Positions 1 to 8,172 of a DNA stretch of 32,378 nt are shown in pieces. How positions within the stretch are numbered: position 1 is the first letter of the stretch; every line of letters starts with the position of its first letter. A model generated the notes under the pieces. It did no database searches and was not told the DNA's origin. It saw only the letters and a list, made by a program, of their open reading frames with translations. The translations under genes were made by a program, and so were the position numbers. Source of the DNA: an uncultured Flavobacterium sp. (GTDB taxonomy: Bacteria; Bacteroidota; Bacteroidia; Flavobacteriales; Flavobacteriaceae); contig CAMLFV010000004.1 in NCBI GenBank assembly GCA_946479395.1, positions 1-32,378 on the forward strand. Reading direction: 5' to 3'.

Positions 1-1
1 T

Positions 2-2179
2 TATAAAAAATTGATAAAAGAAGGTTTGGCATCTGTAATGGTAGCGCATTTGTCGGTTCCTGCGTTAGAGCCTAAAAGAGATGTTCCAACATCGTTATCA
101 TACAATACCATCACCAATCTTTTAAAAGACGATTTGAATTTTAAGGGATTGATTTTTACCGATGCCTTAAATATGAAAGGTGTTGCGAATTTTAAATCTC
201 CTGGAGAAGTTGATTTAGCAGCTTTTTTAGCAGGAAACGATGTGTTGCTTTTTGCAGAAAATGTTCCGTTGGCAATTCAGAAGTTCAATGAATCTTTTGC
301 GAAAGGCGAGTTTACAGAAGATCGTTTGGCACATTCGGTTAAAAAGATTTTGCTTTACAAATACAAGGCAGGATTAAACACCTACAAGCCAATAGAAACC
401 AAGAATTTATATCAAGATTTAAACAAACCAGAATATACCGATTTAAGCTATAAACTGTACGAAAATATTGTAACAGTTGTGAAAAACCACAAAAACATGT
501 TGCCCTTTAACAGCACCAAACAGCAAAATATTGCGTATGTGAAATTGGGCGACGATGTGAATGATACTTTTATTGAAGCATTGCAGGCAAACCAGCCAGT
601 TACGGTTTTTAATCATTATCAAATTGAAGATCATTTGGAAGATTTAAAAGCGTTCGATTTGGTAATTGTGGGGTATCACAAAGCAGACGGCGTTTGGAAA
701 AAGCACGATATGACTGCAAACGAAGTTACCTTGCTTGATAAAATCGCCAACACCAATAAATCTATTTTTGTGTCGTTTGTGAAACCGTATGCGTTAAGTG
801 CTGTTAAAGATTTTTCGAAGTTTGAAGCGGTTGTTTTGGGCTATCAGAACAACGTGATTGCACACAGAAAAGTAACCGATGTATTGTTTGGAATGCAGTC
901 TGCAACAGGAAAACTTCCGGTTTCTATAGGGAAGCATTTTAACGAAGGAGATGGAATAAACACAAAAGCGAATAAAAACATTCGTTACGGACGGGCAAGC
1001 GAAGAAGGTTTTAACGAAACCAAGTTGAAAGAAATCGATGCTTTGGTAAACACAGCAATTAAAAATAAATACACCCCAGGAGCGCAGGTTTTGGTGGCTC
1101 GTCACGGAAAAATTGTCTATAATAAATCGTTTGGAAAAATGACGTATAACGACAATGTTGACGTTACCAATCAAACAATTTACGATTTGGCTTCGCTTTC
1201 TAAAATGTTGGGAACTTTGCCAATGGTTATGAAAATGTACGACGACGGAAAGCTGCGTTTCGATCAGAAATTAGGCGATTTATTACCTGAATTTAAAAGA
1301 ACCGACAAAGCAAACATAACCGTAAAAGAACTGTTGACACACAATTCGGGATTAATTGCTTGGATTCCGTTTTACAAAGAAACATTAGACGCTAACGGAA
1401 AACCGAAAGCGGAATTGTATCAACCAACATTTTCAAAAGAATTTAATTTACAGATAAACGACAATCTGTTTTTAAAATCAGATTATAAAAAGAACATCAT
1501 TGAAACTATTGCAGAATCAAAACTTGGTAAAAAAGAATACAAATACAGCGATTTAAATTTTATTTTATTATCAGAAATTGTTGAAAGATCTTACAAAAAA
1601 CCTTTAAACGAACTGGTAAATGAATATTTTTACGAAAAAATAGGAGCGAAAACCTTAACGTATCTTCCGCAAACAAAGTTCGATCTATCACAAATTGCTC
1701 CAACCGAAATTGACAATTATTATCGTTACACAACTGTTCAAGGTTATGTACACGATATGGGTGCTGCCATGTTTGGTGGTGTTGCAGGTCATGCCGGTTT
1801 GTTTGGCAACGCTTTGGATGTATCTAAAATGATGCAGCTTTTTTTAGATAACGGTAAATTTAACGACGAAGAAATTATATCGCAAAAAACCATAAACGAT
1901 TTTAATACGTGTTATTTTTGCAAGGAAGGAAATAGGAGAGGAGCCGGTTTTGATAAACCACAATTGGGTAAAAGCGGACCAACGTGCGGTTGCGCTTCAA
2001 TGAAAAGTTTTGGTCACACAGGATTTACAGGTACAATGGCTTGGGCTGATCCAGAAAACGATTTAATTTACGTTTTTCTATCTAATAGAACCTTTCCAAA
2101 CGCCGATGACAACAAGCTTTCAAAAGCAAATACAAGAGAAGACATACAGCAGGTAATTTACGATGCTTTAAATAATTAA
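2..2179 (+). CDS. Glycoside hydrolase family 3 / beta-lactamase-like serine hydrolase fusion (5' partial)
   Basis: The reading frame is open from base 2, so the gene begins before the window. Residue numbers here count from the TTG at base 11, which is inside the protein and is not a start. The first part is the C-terminal half of a GH3 (NagZ-type) catalytic domain: the segment around residues 46-55 reads GLIFTDALNMKG, and D51 matches the family's nucleophile. The N-terminal KH-PGHG region is missing, off the edge. A linker / GH3 C-terminal domain (about 130-320) leads into a serine beta-lactamase-like domain (about 340-720) with S395-x-x-K398, a YSD-type second motif at Y512 and an HTG third motif at H669-G671. 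Such GH3-beta-lactamase fusions of roughly 950-1000 residues are common in Bacteroidota and are thought to act on peptidoglycan fragments in the periplasm. The exact substrate is not readable from sequence. Confidence 0.88.
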   Translation, partial: YKKLIKEGLASVMVAHLSVPALEPKRDVPTSLSYNTITNLLKDDLNFKGLIFTDALNMKGVANFKSPGEVDLAAFLAGNDVLLFAENVPLAIQKFNESFAKGEFTEDRLAHSVKKILLYKYKAGLNTYKPIETKNLYQDLNKPEYTDLSYKLYENIVTVVKNHKNMLPFNSTKQQNIAYVKLGDDVNDTFIEALQANQPVTVFNHYQIEDHLEDLKAFDLVIVGYHKADGVWKKHDMTANEVTLLDKIANTNKSIFVSFVKPYALSAVKDFSKFEAVVLGYQNNVIAHRKVTDVLFGMQSATGKLPVSIGKHFNEGDGINTKANKNIRYGRASEEGFNETKLKEIDALVNTAIKNKYTPGAQVLVARHGKIVYNKSFGKMTYNDNVDVTNQTIYDLASLSKMLGTLPMVMKMYDDGKLRFDQKLGDLLPEFKRTDKANITVKELLTHNSGLIAWIPFYKETLDANGKPKAELYQPTFSKEFNLQINDNLFLKSDYKKNIIETIAESKLGKKEYKYSDLNFILLSEIVERSYKKPLNELVNEYFYEKIGAKTLTYLPQTKFDLSQIAPTEIDNYYRYTTVQGYVHDMGAAMFGGVAGHAGLFGNALDVSKMMQLFLDNGKFNDEEIISQKTINDFNTCYFCKEGNRRGAGFDKPQLGKSGPTCGCASMKSFGHTGFTGTMAWADPENDLIYVFLSNRTFPNADDNKLSKANTREDIQQVIYDALNN

Positions 2180-2216
2180 TTTTTCACATTTAAATATGAA
2201 ATCGCCATTAACAAAT

Positions 2217-2235
2217 TGTTTGTTGTAAACAAACA
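2217..2235. terminator. 8-bp hairpin between GH3 fusion gene and bshA
   Basis: TGTTTGTT and AACAAACA form a perfect 8-bp stem with a 3-base loop, 38 bases after the upstream stop codon and 56 bases before bshA. No U-run follows it, so it is either a weak terminator or a regulatory dyad. Function is inferred from position only. Confidence 0.4.
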
Positions 2236-2290
2236 TCAATTTAGATAAGCGATTCCACATGACCAGTAAAAGACAAATAAATATCTACAT

Positions 2291-3418
2291 ATGAAAATAG
2301 CCATAGTTTGCTATCCAACCTTCGGAGGAAGTGGCGTAGTAGCAACAGAATTAGGTATTGAATTAACAAAACGCAATCACGAAGTACATTTTATAACCTA
2401 CAGTCAGCCGGTTCGTTTGGCACTTTTAAATAAAAATATTCATTACCACGAAGTTGTGGTGCCCGAATATCCTTTGTTTCATTATCAGCCTTACGAGTTG
2501 GCATTGTCAAGCAAAATTGTTGATACGGTTAAGGAATATGGTATCGATCTTTTGCATGTACATTACGCCATTCCGCACGCTTTTGCAGGTTATATGGCAA
2601 AACAAATGTTGGTAGAACAAGGTATTTCGCTGCCTATGGTAACCACTTTGCACGGTACCGATATTACGTTGGTGGGTAATCATCCGTTTTACAAAACCGC
2701 AGTAAGTTTCAGTATCAACCAGTCTGATTATGTGACTTCGGTTTCGGCAGATTTGAAAAAATCGACCTATGAATTGTTTGATACCACAAAAGATATTCAC
2801 GTGATTCCAAATTTTATCGAAGATAAAAATATAAGTGATATTTTTATTCAATGCAGAAGAAACTTGTTTGCCGAAGACGGTGAACGTATTGTAACACACA
2901 TAAGTAACTTTAGAAAAGTAAAGCGTATTTTAGATGTTGTAAAGGTTTTTGATGGAATTCAGAAAGAAATGCCTGCAAAATTAATGATGGTGGGCGATGG
3001 TCCGGAACGATTGGGAGCTGAACAATTAGTGAAAAAATTAGGCATTGAAAACAAAGTGATTTTCTTTGGAAATTCATCTGAAATAGACAGTATTTTAAGA
3101 TATTCCGATTTGTTTTTGCTTCCGTCTGAAACCGAAAGTTTTGGTTTGGCAGCATTAGAAGCCATGGCAAATAAAGTTCCTGTGATTTCATCGAACACCG
3201 GCGGATTACCCGAAGTAAATGTTCAAGGCGTTTCTGGTTTTATGGATAACATTGGCGATATAGACGGAATGGTTCAACACGCTATCGAGATTTTAAAAGA
3301 CGACGCTACGCTGCAACAATTTAAAGAACAGGCGTATGAACATTCAAAAAACTTCAGTGTAGATAAAATTGTTCCATTATACGAAGCTATTTACAATAAA
3401 GCATTAGTAAGTATTTAA
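2291..3418 (+). CDS. bshA: N-acetyl-alpha-D-glucosaminyl L-malate synthase BshA
   Basis: This GT4 glycosyltransferase joins UDP-GlcNAc to L-malate, the first step of bacillithiol synthesis in the cytoplasm. The 375-residue length fits the family. The N-terminus (KIAIVCYPTFGGSGVVATEL) is the typical BshA nucleotide-sugar-fold start with its glycine-rich loop, and an HGTD motif follows in the N-terminal domain. The C-terminal Rossmann domain carries the retaining-GT4 E-x7-E signature at E282 and E290 (SETESFGLAALEAM). Bacillithiol is the low-molecular-weight thiol of many Bacteroidota as well as Firmicutes. The partner genes bshB and bshC are not in the window. The start ATG gives the conserved N-terminus directly. 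The next gene begins 3 bases after the stop, suggesting co-transcription. Confidence 0.93.
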   Translation: MKIAIVCYPTFGGSGVVATELGIELTKRNHEVHFITYSQPVRLALLNKNIHYHEVVVPEYPLFHYQPYELALSSKIVDTVKEYGIDLLHVHYAIPHAFAGYMAKQMLVEQGISLPMVTTLHGTDITLVGNHPFYKTAVSFSINQSDYVTSVSADLKKSTYELFDTTKDIHVIPNFIEDKNISDIFIQCRRNLFAEDGERIVTHISNFRKVKRILDVVKVFDGIQKEMPAKLMMVGDGPERLGAEQLVKKLGIENKVIFFGNSSEIDSILRYSDLFLLPSETESFGLAALEAMANKVPVISSNTGGLPEVNVQGVSGFMDNIGDIDGMVQHAIEILKDDATLQQFKEQAYEHSKNFSVDKIVPLYEAIYNKALVSI

Positions 3419-3421
3419 TTT

Positions 3422-3808
3422 ATGTGGGTTAAAAGTTATATTAAACATGGTAGTAATGAATTTATTCAATTCAATTTATATTTTAAAAATGGAAAAATAT
3501 ATGAAATAGAAAGTGAAAATTTTAAAAATATTTTTGCTTTTGAAAATAATTCAGAATTAGCTGATAACATTGAAATCCATAAGACTCATAGACGATCAAT
3601 CAATAATAATTTTTGTAAATATTTTATAAAGAAGTCTATAGATAAAGAAGTTCATTTGACTTATTTGAAGATCTCCTATATTCAATATCTAAAATTACAG
3701 TGGCAATTAAAAAAATTTATGATTCAGTCTAAAGAATTAAAATTAGACATATTAAAGTATTTAATAACTGGTATCTTAGGCTATCTGATTGGAAAATATT
3801 TTTCATAA
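3422..3808 (+). CDS. Hypothetical tail-anchored small protein
   Basis: A 128-residue protein I do not recognise. It is rich in Lys, Asn, Ile and Phe, and its coding DNA looks more AT-rich than bshA. It has no signal peptide. The only hydrophobic stretch is at the extreme C-terminus (ITGILGYLIGKYF), consistent with a tail anchor placing the rest in the cytoplasm. Two segments could form helices (residues about 60-80 and 90-108). It starts 3 bases after the bshA stop and is followed at once by a terminator hairpin, so it is probably the last gene of the bshA transcript. No function is assigned. Its composition and lack of recognisable family suggest a lineage-specific gene. Confidence 0.6.
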   Translation: MWVKSYIKHGSNEFIQFNLYFKNGKIYEIESENFKNIFAFENNSELADNIEIHKTHRRSINNNFCKYFIKKSIDKEVHLTYLKISYIQYLKLQWQLKKFMIQSKELKLDILKYLITGILGYLIGKYFS

Positions 3809-3837
3809 AAACACGCTTAAACACGCGTGTTTTTTTG
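3809..3837. terminator. Bidirectional intrinsic terminator
   Basis: An 8-bp stem (AAACACGC / GCGTGTTT) with an 8-base loop and T-runs on both sides sits between the converging tail-anchored gene and the M28 peptidase gene, starting one base after the former's stop codon. Confidence 0.75.
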
Positions 3838-3840
3838 TTA

Positions 3841-5394
3841 TTAATAATCATTAGAATTTCGTTTTGGCTCTTTAACTGTTGGCCATTCGGTATTTGTTGG
3901 TAAAACTCTTTTTTCGTTTGAAATTTCGTTTGGATCGTTTGCTGCCTCTAAAGTTAGAATTGTGGTTGTAATTACGTTTCGCTCTAATTCTTCAAAAACA
4001 ATTTTATCATAGGTGTCTCGGTTGGTGTGCCAAGTGTACTGACCATAATCCCAATTTTGAGTTCCTAAATTAAACGCTGGAACTCCCACCGCTACAAACG
4101 ACGCATTATCTGTTCCGCCACCTTGCGGCATTCCTGGATAATCGGTTTTAATGTGTTTTCTATTGTTTTCAGGAACACTTTGCAACCACGTACCTAAATA
4201 GTTGTATGCTTGAGTAAATCCTTGTCCGCCAATGTAATTAATACGTCCTGTTCCGCTGTCTTGATTAAAAAGGACTTTTATTTTTTGAACTTCGGTTGGG
4301 TTGTCCATAATGTATGCACGCGATCCGTTTAAACCTTGTTCTTCGCTTCCCCAATGCCCAATTACAATGGTTCGGTCGTTATTCGGAGCGTATTTCTGAA
4401 TTAAACGGGCAACTTCCATCATTAAAATAGTGCCGGTACCGTTATCGGTTGCACCTTGCGCGCCGTCCCAAGAATCTAAATGTGCCGAAAGCATTACGTA
4501 TTCGTTTGGTTTTGTTTTTCCGGGAATGGTAGCAATTGTATTAAAAGTTTTTGCTGTTCCTAAATTTTTAGATTGGGTGTTGATTTTTAACTTCGGAGCT
4601 TTTCCATTTACAGTCAATCGGTGTAACAAACCATAATCTTCTAAACTAACATCAACCATTGGCGTGTTTTTAGAAAAACTGTAAAAAATGCGGTTACTGC
4701 CCATTGTTCCTGTGTAAAAGGATTGCACAAAGCCAACAGCGCCCTTCATTTCTAAATATTCAACGATTTCGCGAGTGGTTTTTCCAGTAGCTTTAATGCT
4801 GTTGTTCCAAGTGGTTAAATCATCGTTTTTGTCTTTTTTGAATGATGTAAAATCTTCTTCGGTTGCGTGCTCTTTCCATTGATTTTCTGGTCGACCTGAT
4901 TTTTGATATGGAGAAATTAAAACGATTTTTCCTTTAACCGAATTAGTCCAAGTTTCAAATTCAGCTTTCGATTGAAAAATGGACATCGCAACAACTTCCG
5001 CCTCAACAGCCTTTTTAGTGTTTGAATTCCATGCAAGTTGCATTCCATCGATTGATTTAATTCTTGGATGCGTCATTTCAATCTGTGTTGTTCCTCGCTG
5101 CCACGATTTCCATTCGCCATACGCAACATTTTCAGCAGCGATATTCCATTTTTTATAAGTATCAACAACCCAATTGTGAGCCTGTTGCATTTCGGGCGAT
5201 CCAACCAAACGCGGACCAATTTCATCTAACAGTTCAAATGCCAATTGTTCTAATTGATTGTTGTTTTCAACTTCGTTAATGATTTCGTTATAGATAGATT
5301 GCTTGTTTTGCTGAAAATTATTCTGAGCCGAAACAGCCATGCCTAACACAGAAAACGAAAGTAAAAAGGACGATTTTAAATAGTTTTTGTTCAT
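3841..5394 (-). CDS. M28 family metallopeptidase with PA-like insertion, secreted
   Basis: A 517-residue di-zinc aminopeptidase/carboxypeptidase-type enzyme. I start it at the ATG at 5394, which gives a clear signal peptide (NKNYLKSSFLLSFSVLGMA, then VSAQ). The in-frame start at 5481 would read through the terminator at 5434-5455 and is unlikely. A protease-associated-like region lies around residues 130-210. The M28 core shows H305-x-D307, D317 (TDNGTG), the catalytic/ligand pair E351-E352 (GSEEQG) and a final H456 (WHTNRD), so the metal site looks complete. It is expected to work in the periplasm or outside the cell, releasing amino acids from peptides. No type IX secretion C-terminal domain is visible. 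Confidence 0.88.
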   Translation of the reverse strand: MNKNYLKSSFLLSFSVLGMAVSAQNNFQQNKQSIYNEIINEVENNNQLEQLAFELLDEIGPRLVGSPEMQQAHNWVVDTYKKWNIAAENVAYGEWKSWQRGTTQIEMTHPRIKSIDGMQLAWNSNTKKAVEAEVVAMSIFQSKAEFETWTNSVKGKIVLISPYQKSGRPENQWKEHATEEDFTSFKKDKNDDLTTWNNSIKATGKTTREIVEYLEMKGAVGFVQSFYTGTMGSNRIFYSFSKNTPMVDVSLEDYGLLHRLTVNGKAPKLKINTQSKNLGTAKTFNTIATIPGKTKPNEYVMLSAHLDSWDGAQGATDNGTGTILMMEVARLIQKYAPNNDRTIVIGHWGSEEQGLNGSRAYIMDNPTEVQKIKVLFNQDSGTGRINYIGGQGFTQAYNYLGTWLQSVPENNRKHIKTDYPGMPQGGGTDNASFVAVGVPAFNLGTQNWDYGQYTWHTNRDTYDKIVFEELERNVITTTILTLEAANDPNEISNEKRVLPTNTEWPTVKEPKRNSNDY

Positions 5395-5433
5395 TGTTGA
5401 TTTTAAGGATAGATTAGGGTTTGAATAAAAAGG

Positions 5434-5455
5434 AAAAGAGGCAAAAGCCTCTTTT
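5434..5455 (-). terminator. Intrinsic terminator of the nrnA-gldI-ppiase gene set
   Basis: A perfect 9-bp stem (AAAAGAGGC / GCCTCTTTT) with a 4-base loop, starting 3 bases after the stop of the lipoprotein PPIase on the minus strand. It separates that gene from the M28 peptidase. Confidence 0.8.
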
Positions 5456-5458
5456 ATA

Positions 5459-6559
5459 TTATTTTGAAATATGCAATTCAAAAATTAAGTTGGTGTTTGG
5501 TGGAATTACACCGCCTGCACCTTGTTCGCCATAACCCAAATGCGATGGAATAAAGATGTACGCCTTGTCACCAATACTTAATTGTTCAATACCTTCGATA
5601 AAACCTGGAATTAAACCTACTTTTTGACCATATTCAAAAGGAATTGGAATGTATTGGTTTGCAGCTTTGCGACGAGCGTCTAACATATTGTATTTTGTAG
5701 CAACATTTTCTAAACTTGTATCAAACAAACGTCCGTCTTCAAAATATCCTGCATACGCCACATTAATTTTATCGCCTTGTTTTGGTTTTCCGCCGTTTCC
5801 TTTTTCAAAAACAAAATACGATAAACCAGTGTTAGTTTTAGTTGCTTTTGCTTTAGCATTGTTAAAAATTGCTTCCTGCTCTTTAAAAGTTCCCTCTAAA
5901 GCTTTATTGGCTTCCTCTTGTTCTTTTATCAAGGCTTCTTGTTTCTTTTTATTTTCTTCTTGTTTTTCTTTGAAAACTTTAGGCGCATCAAATGCTTTTG
6001 CTTTATCGCCAGAGCGAATAATTTTAATAGATTCAATTTTATCGTCTTGTGCAATAGCATTAACAATTTCTTGTCCTTCTATAACATGACCAAAAACACT
6101 GTGCATTCCATCTAAATGTGGTGTAGCAACGTGTGTAATGAAAAATTGCGAACCGTTCGTTGTTGGTCCAGCATTTGCCATAGATAAAATACCCGGTTTG
6201 TCGTGTTTTAAATCTGGATGAAATTCATCGGCAAAAACATAACCTGGTCCACCTTCACCTGTTCCTGTTGGATCGCCCCCTTGAATCATAAAATCTGCAA
6301 TAACACGGTGAAAAGTCAATCCGTTGTAAAAAGGTTTGTCTTTATATTGTGCTTCAACAAACGTGTTTTTACCTTCTGCCAAACTTACAAAGTTAGCTAC
6401 CGTTAACGGAGCTTTTTCATACTCTAACTGAGCCGTGATAGTCCCTTTGTTAGTGGTGATTTCGGCGTATAAGCCTTCTGGTAAATTGGTTTCTTCTTCT
6501 TTTTTACACGCTGTAAATAAGGTTGCCGTTAATACAGCCAATGCTAAAATTTTCTTCAT
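5459..6559 (-). CDS. Cyclophilin-FKBP double peptidyl-prolyl isomerase, lipoprotein form
   Basis: A 366-residue fusion of two unrelated PPIase folds. The signal peptide ends in a lipobox (LFTAC, Cys18). The cyclophilin domain spans about 28-185, with FHRV at 83-86 (R85 matches the catalytic Arg), QGGD, and NGSQFFIT at 135-142. A charged Lys/Glu/Gln helix (about 195-235) links to an FKBP domain (about 255-366) with YAGYFEDGRLFD, a long insertion before the core, and GYGEQGAGGVIPPN. Residues +2 to +6 after the lipid Cys are KKEEE, which fits the X-K-(D/E)2 lipoprotein export signal described in Capnocytophaga and Flavobacterium, so it may be surface-exposed (inference). It is the last gene of a tight set, 10 bases after its paralogue. 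Confidence 0.9.
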   Translation of the reverse strand: MKKILALAVLTATLFTACKKEEETNLPEGLYAEITTNKGTITAQLEYEKAPLTVANFVSLAEGKNTFVEAQYKDKPFYNGLTFHRVIADFMIQGGDPTGTGEGGPGYVFADEFHPDLKHDKPGILSMANAGPTTNGSQFFITHVATPHLDGMHSVFGHVIEGQEIVNAIAQDDKIESIKIIRSGDKAKAFDAPKVFKEKQEENKKKQEALIKEQEEANKALEGTFKEQEAIFNNAKAKATKTNTGLSYFVFEKGNGGKPKQGDKINVAYAGYFEDGRLFDTSLENVATKYNMLDARRKAANQYIPIPFEYGQKVGLIPGFIEGIEQLSIGDKAYIFIPSHLGYGEQGAGGVIPPNTNLIFELHISK

Positions 6560-6569
6560 TTTATAGTAA

Positions 6570-7631
6570 TTAAGGTTTGATGTCTACGTAAAAAACTAAG
6601 TTTGAATTTGCCGGAATTGGACCCATAGCGCGTTCGCCATATCCTAAATTAGATGGAATAAAGATGTATGCTTTATCACCTTTGTTCAATTGTAATAAGC
6701 CTTCGGTCATTCCTTCAATAAATCCGCCTTTGTTTCCAAAAGTATAATCTAACGGTTGGTAAGCGTTCGCATTTTTTCTTTGTGGATTTAAAATTCCGTG
6801 TTTTTCCGCCAAAGCTTCAATACCTGTATCAAACAAAGTTCCGTCTGCTAAATATCCTGCATAATCAAAACGAATATTTTCGCCTTCGGTTGGTTTGATA
6901 CCTGCACCTTTTTCCACAACATACATTTTAATTCCCGATGGATATGCCGTTGCTTTTTCCAGATAATCATCGAACATTTTTTTTGATTCGATTTTTAAAA
7001 CTTCTGCTTGCTTCTTTTTAATTTCTTCTTCTTTTTTAGCTTTTTCTTGAATTGATGTAAATGTTTTAGCAGCATTAAAGTTTTTTGCATCTTTACCTAC
7101 ACGAACTATTTCTACTTTTTGAATAACATCGTTTTGTTCAACAGCATTAACAATTTCCTGACCAGTAATTACTTTTCCAAAAACCGTATGGCGACCATCT
7201 AAATGAGGCGTAGCAACATGTGTAATAAAAAATTGCGATCCGTTTGTTACAGGTCCACGATTTGCCATAGATAAAACTCCAGGACCATCATGTTTCAAAG
7301 TTGGAACAATTTCATCTGCAAATAAATAACCTGGTTCTCCAGATCCATCGCCTTTAGGGTCGCCTCCCTGAATCATAAAGTTGGCAATAACGCGGTGAAA
7401 TTTTAATCCGTTATAAAATGGCTTTCCTTTGTACTCTGATTTAACCTGCGGATGCGTTCCTTCTGCCAAAGCAACAAAATTTGCTACAGTCAATGGTGTT
7501 TCGTTGTAATATAATTGAGTTGTAATGGTACCTTTTTTGGTAACAAAATTTGCGTACATACCGTCTGCTAGCTTTGTTTGAGCAAAAGCCTGCGTGCTAA
7601 TTAACGCAAAAGCAAATAATAGTTTTTTCAT
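6570..7631 (-). CDS. Cyclophilin-FKBP double peptidyl-prolyl isomerase, soluble periplasmic form
   Basis: A 353-residue paralogue of the downstream gene with the same domain order. The signal peptide is different: [18 protein letters not shown] ends in a type I site (AFA-Q) with no Cys, so the product should be a soluble periplasmic protein. Cyclophilin spans about 22-180 (FHRV at 78-81, NGSQFFIT at 130-137), followed by a Lys/Glu-rich helical linker (about 192-225) and FKBP about 245-353 ([24 protein letters not shown]). Catalytic regions look intact in both domains. It lies 3 bases after gldI and 10 before its twin, which points to tandem duplication followed by a change of anchoring. Likely role: proline isomerisation and chaperoning of envelope proteins. 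Confidence 0.9.
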   Translation of the reverse strand: MKKLLFAFALISTQAFAQTKLADGMYANFVTKKGTITTQLYYNETPLTVANFVALAEGTHPQVKSEYKGKPFYNGLKFHRVIANFMIQGGDPKGDGSGEPGYLFADEIVPTLKHDGPGVLSMANRGPVTNGSQFFITHVATPHLDGRHTVFGKVITGQEIVNAVEQNDVIQKVEIVRVGKDAKNFNAAKTFTSIQEKAKKEEEIKKKQAEVLKIESKKMFDDYLEKATAYPSGIKMYVVEKGAGIKPTEGENIRFDYAGYLADGTLFDTGIEALAEKHGILNPQRKNANAYQPLDYTFGNKGGFIEGMTEGLLQLNKGDKAYIFIPSNLGYGERAMGPIPANSNLVFYVDIKP

Positions 7632-7634
7632 TTT

Positions 7635-8171
7635 TTATTCTGGTTTAATATCGTTAAGGGTTACTTTACATATTAGCGGAACGTTGGTTCCAATTTTTTC
7701 TTTATCGCCCAAATAGCCGTATGCCATATGTGATGGAAATATAAACGAAACCGTTTCGCCTTTGTGCATTAATTTTACGGCATGGCGCAAACCAACCATT
7801 ATTTCCTGCTTATCTACTGCGTAAACTTTAGGTGTGGTTTCGGCTTTTGTATAAATTAAATTATTGTTGATGTCGTAAATTTCAAAATCCAGTTTAACGA
7901 TATCCCCTTTTCTAGGCAACAAACTGTCGGTTGTTACAGCAACATCGTACTTATACCAAAAGCCTAAAGTTGATTGGTAGTAATGATGAGCCGAATCTTT
8001 TTTAATGATGTTCTGGATCAGTTTTTCTTCGTCTTGAACAATATTCTTGTTTCGCTGAACAGATTCTTTTATAAAAGTACCTGAACTGTAACTCACCGGT
8101 TTGCGAGGCTCGGGCTGTTTACAGGCAAACAATACACCGGTTAGGGCAAAACATGCAATTATTTTTTTCAT
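7635..8171 (-). CDS. gldI: GldI-like FKBP-type peptidyl-prolyl isomerase lipoprotein
   Basis: A 178-residue lipoprotein (lipobox LFAC, Cys17) with one FKBP domain at about 75-178. Visible FKBP features are the KGDIVKLDFEIYD strand, MVGLRHAVKLMHKGE and MAYGYLG followed by IGTNVPLICKVTL. Size, lipobox, and position directly after a DHH phosphoesterase match gldI of gliding Flavobacterium, where the product is needed for gliding motility and is thought to help fold motility / type IX secretion proteins. Homologues also occur in non-gliding relatives, so the name does not prove motility. Only one base separates it from the upstream gene. The residues after the lipid Cys (KQPEP) do not fit the surface-export signal, so a periplasm-facing location is likely. 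Confidence 0.82.
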   Translation of the reverse strand: MKKIIACFALTGVLFACKQPEPRKPVSYSSGTFIKESVQRNKNIVQDEEKLIQNIIKKDSAHHYYQSTLGFWYKYDVAVTTDSLLPRKGDIVKLDFEIYDINNNLIYTKAETTPKVYAVDKQEIMVGLRHAVKLMHKGETVSFIFPSHMAYGYLGDKEKIGTNVPLICKVTLNDIKPE

Positions 8172-8172
8172 A

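Noticed and set aside
794..1174. 126-residue minus-strand frame inside the GH3-beta-lactamase fusion
   Set aside because: Antisense shadow of a conserved domain, with no promoter or homology pattern visible.
5395..5481. N-terminal extension of the M28 peptidase
   Set aside because: It would translate through a perfect intrinsic terminator and hide the signal peptide inside the protein.
5649..6089. 146-residue plus-strand frame inside the PPIase gene
   Set aside because: It is antisense to a clearly conserved two-domain isomerase and has no family-like features.
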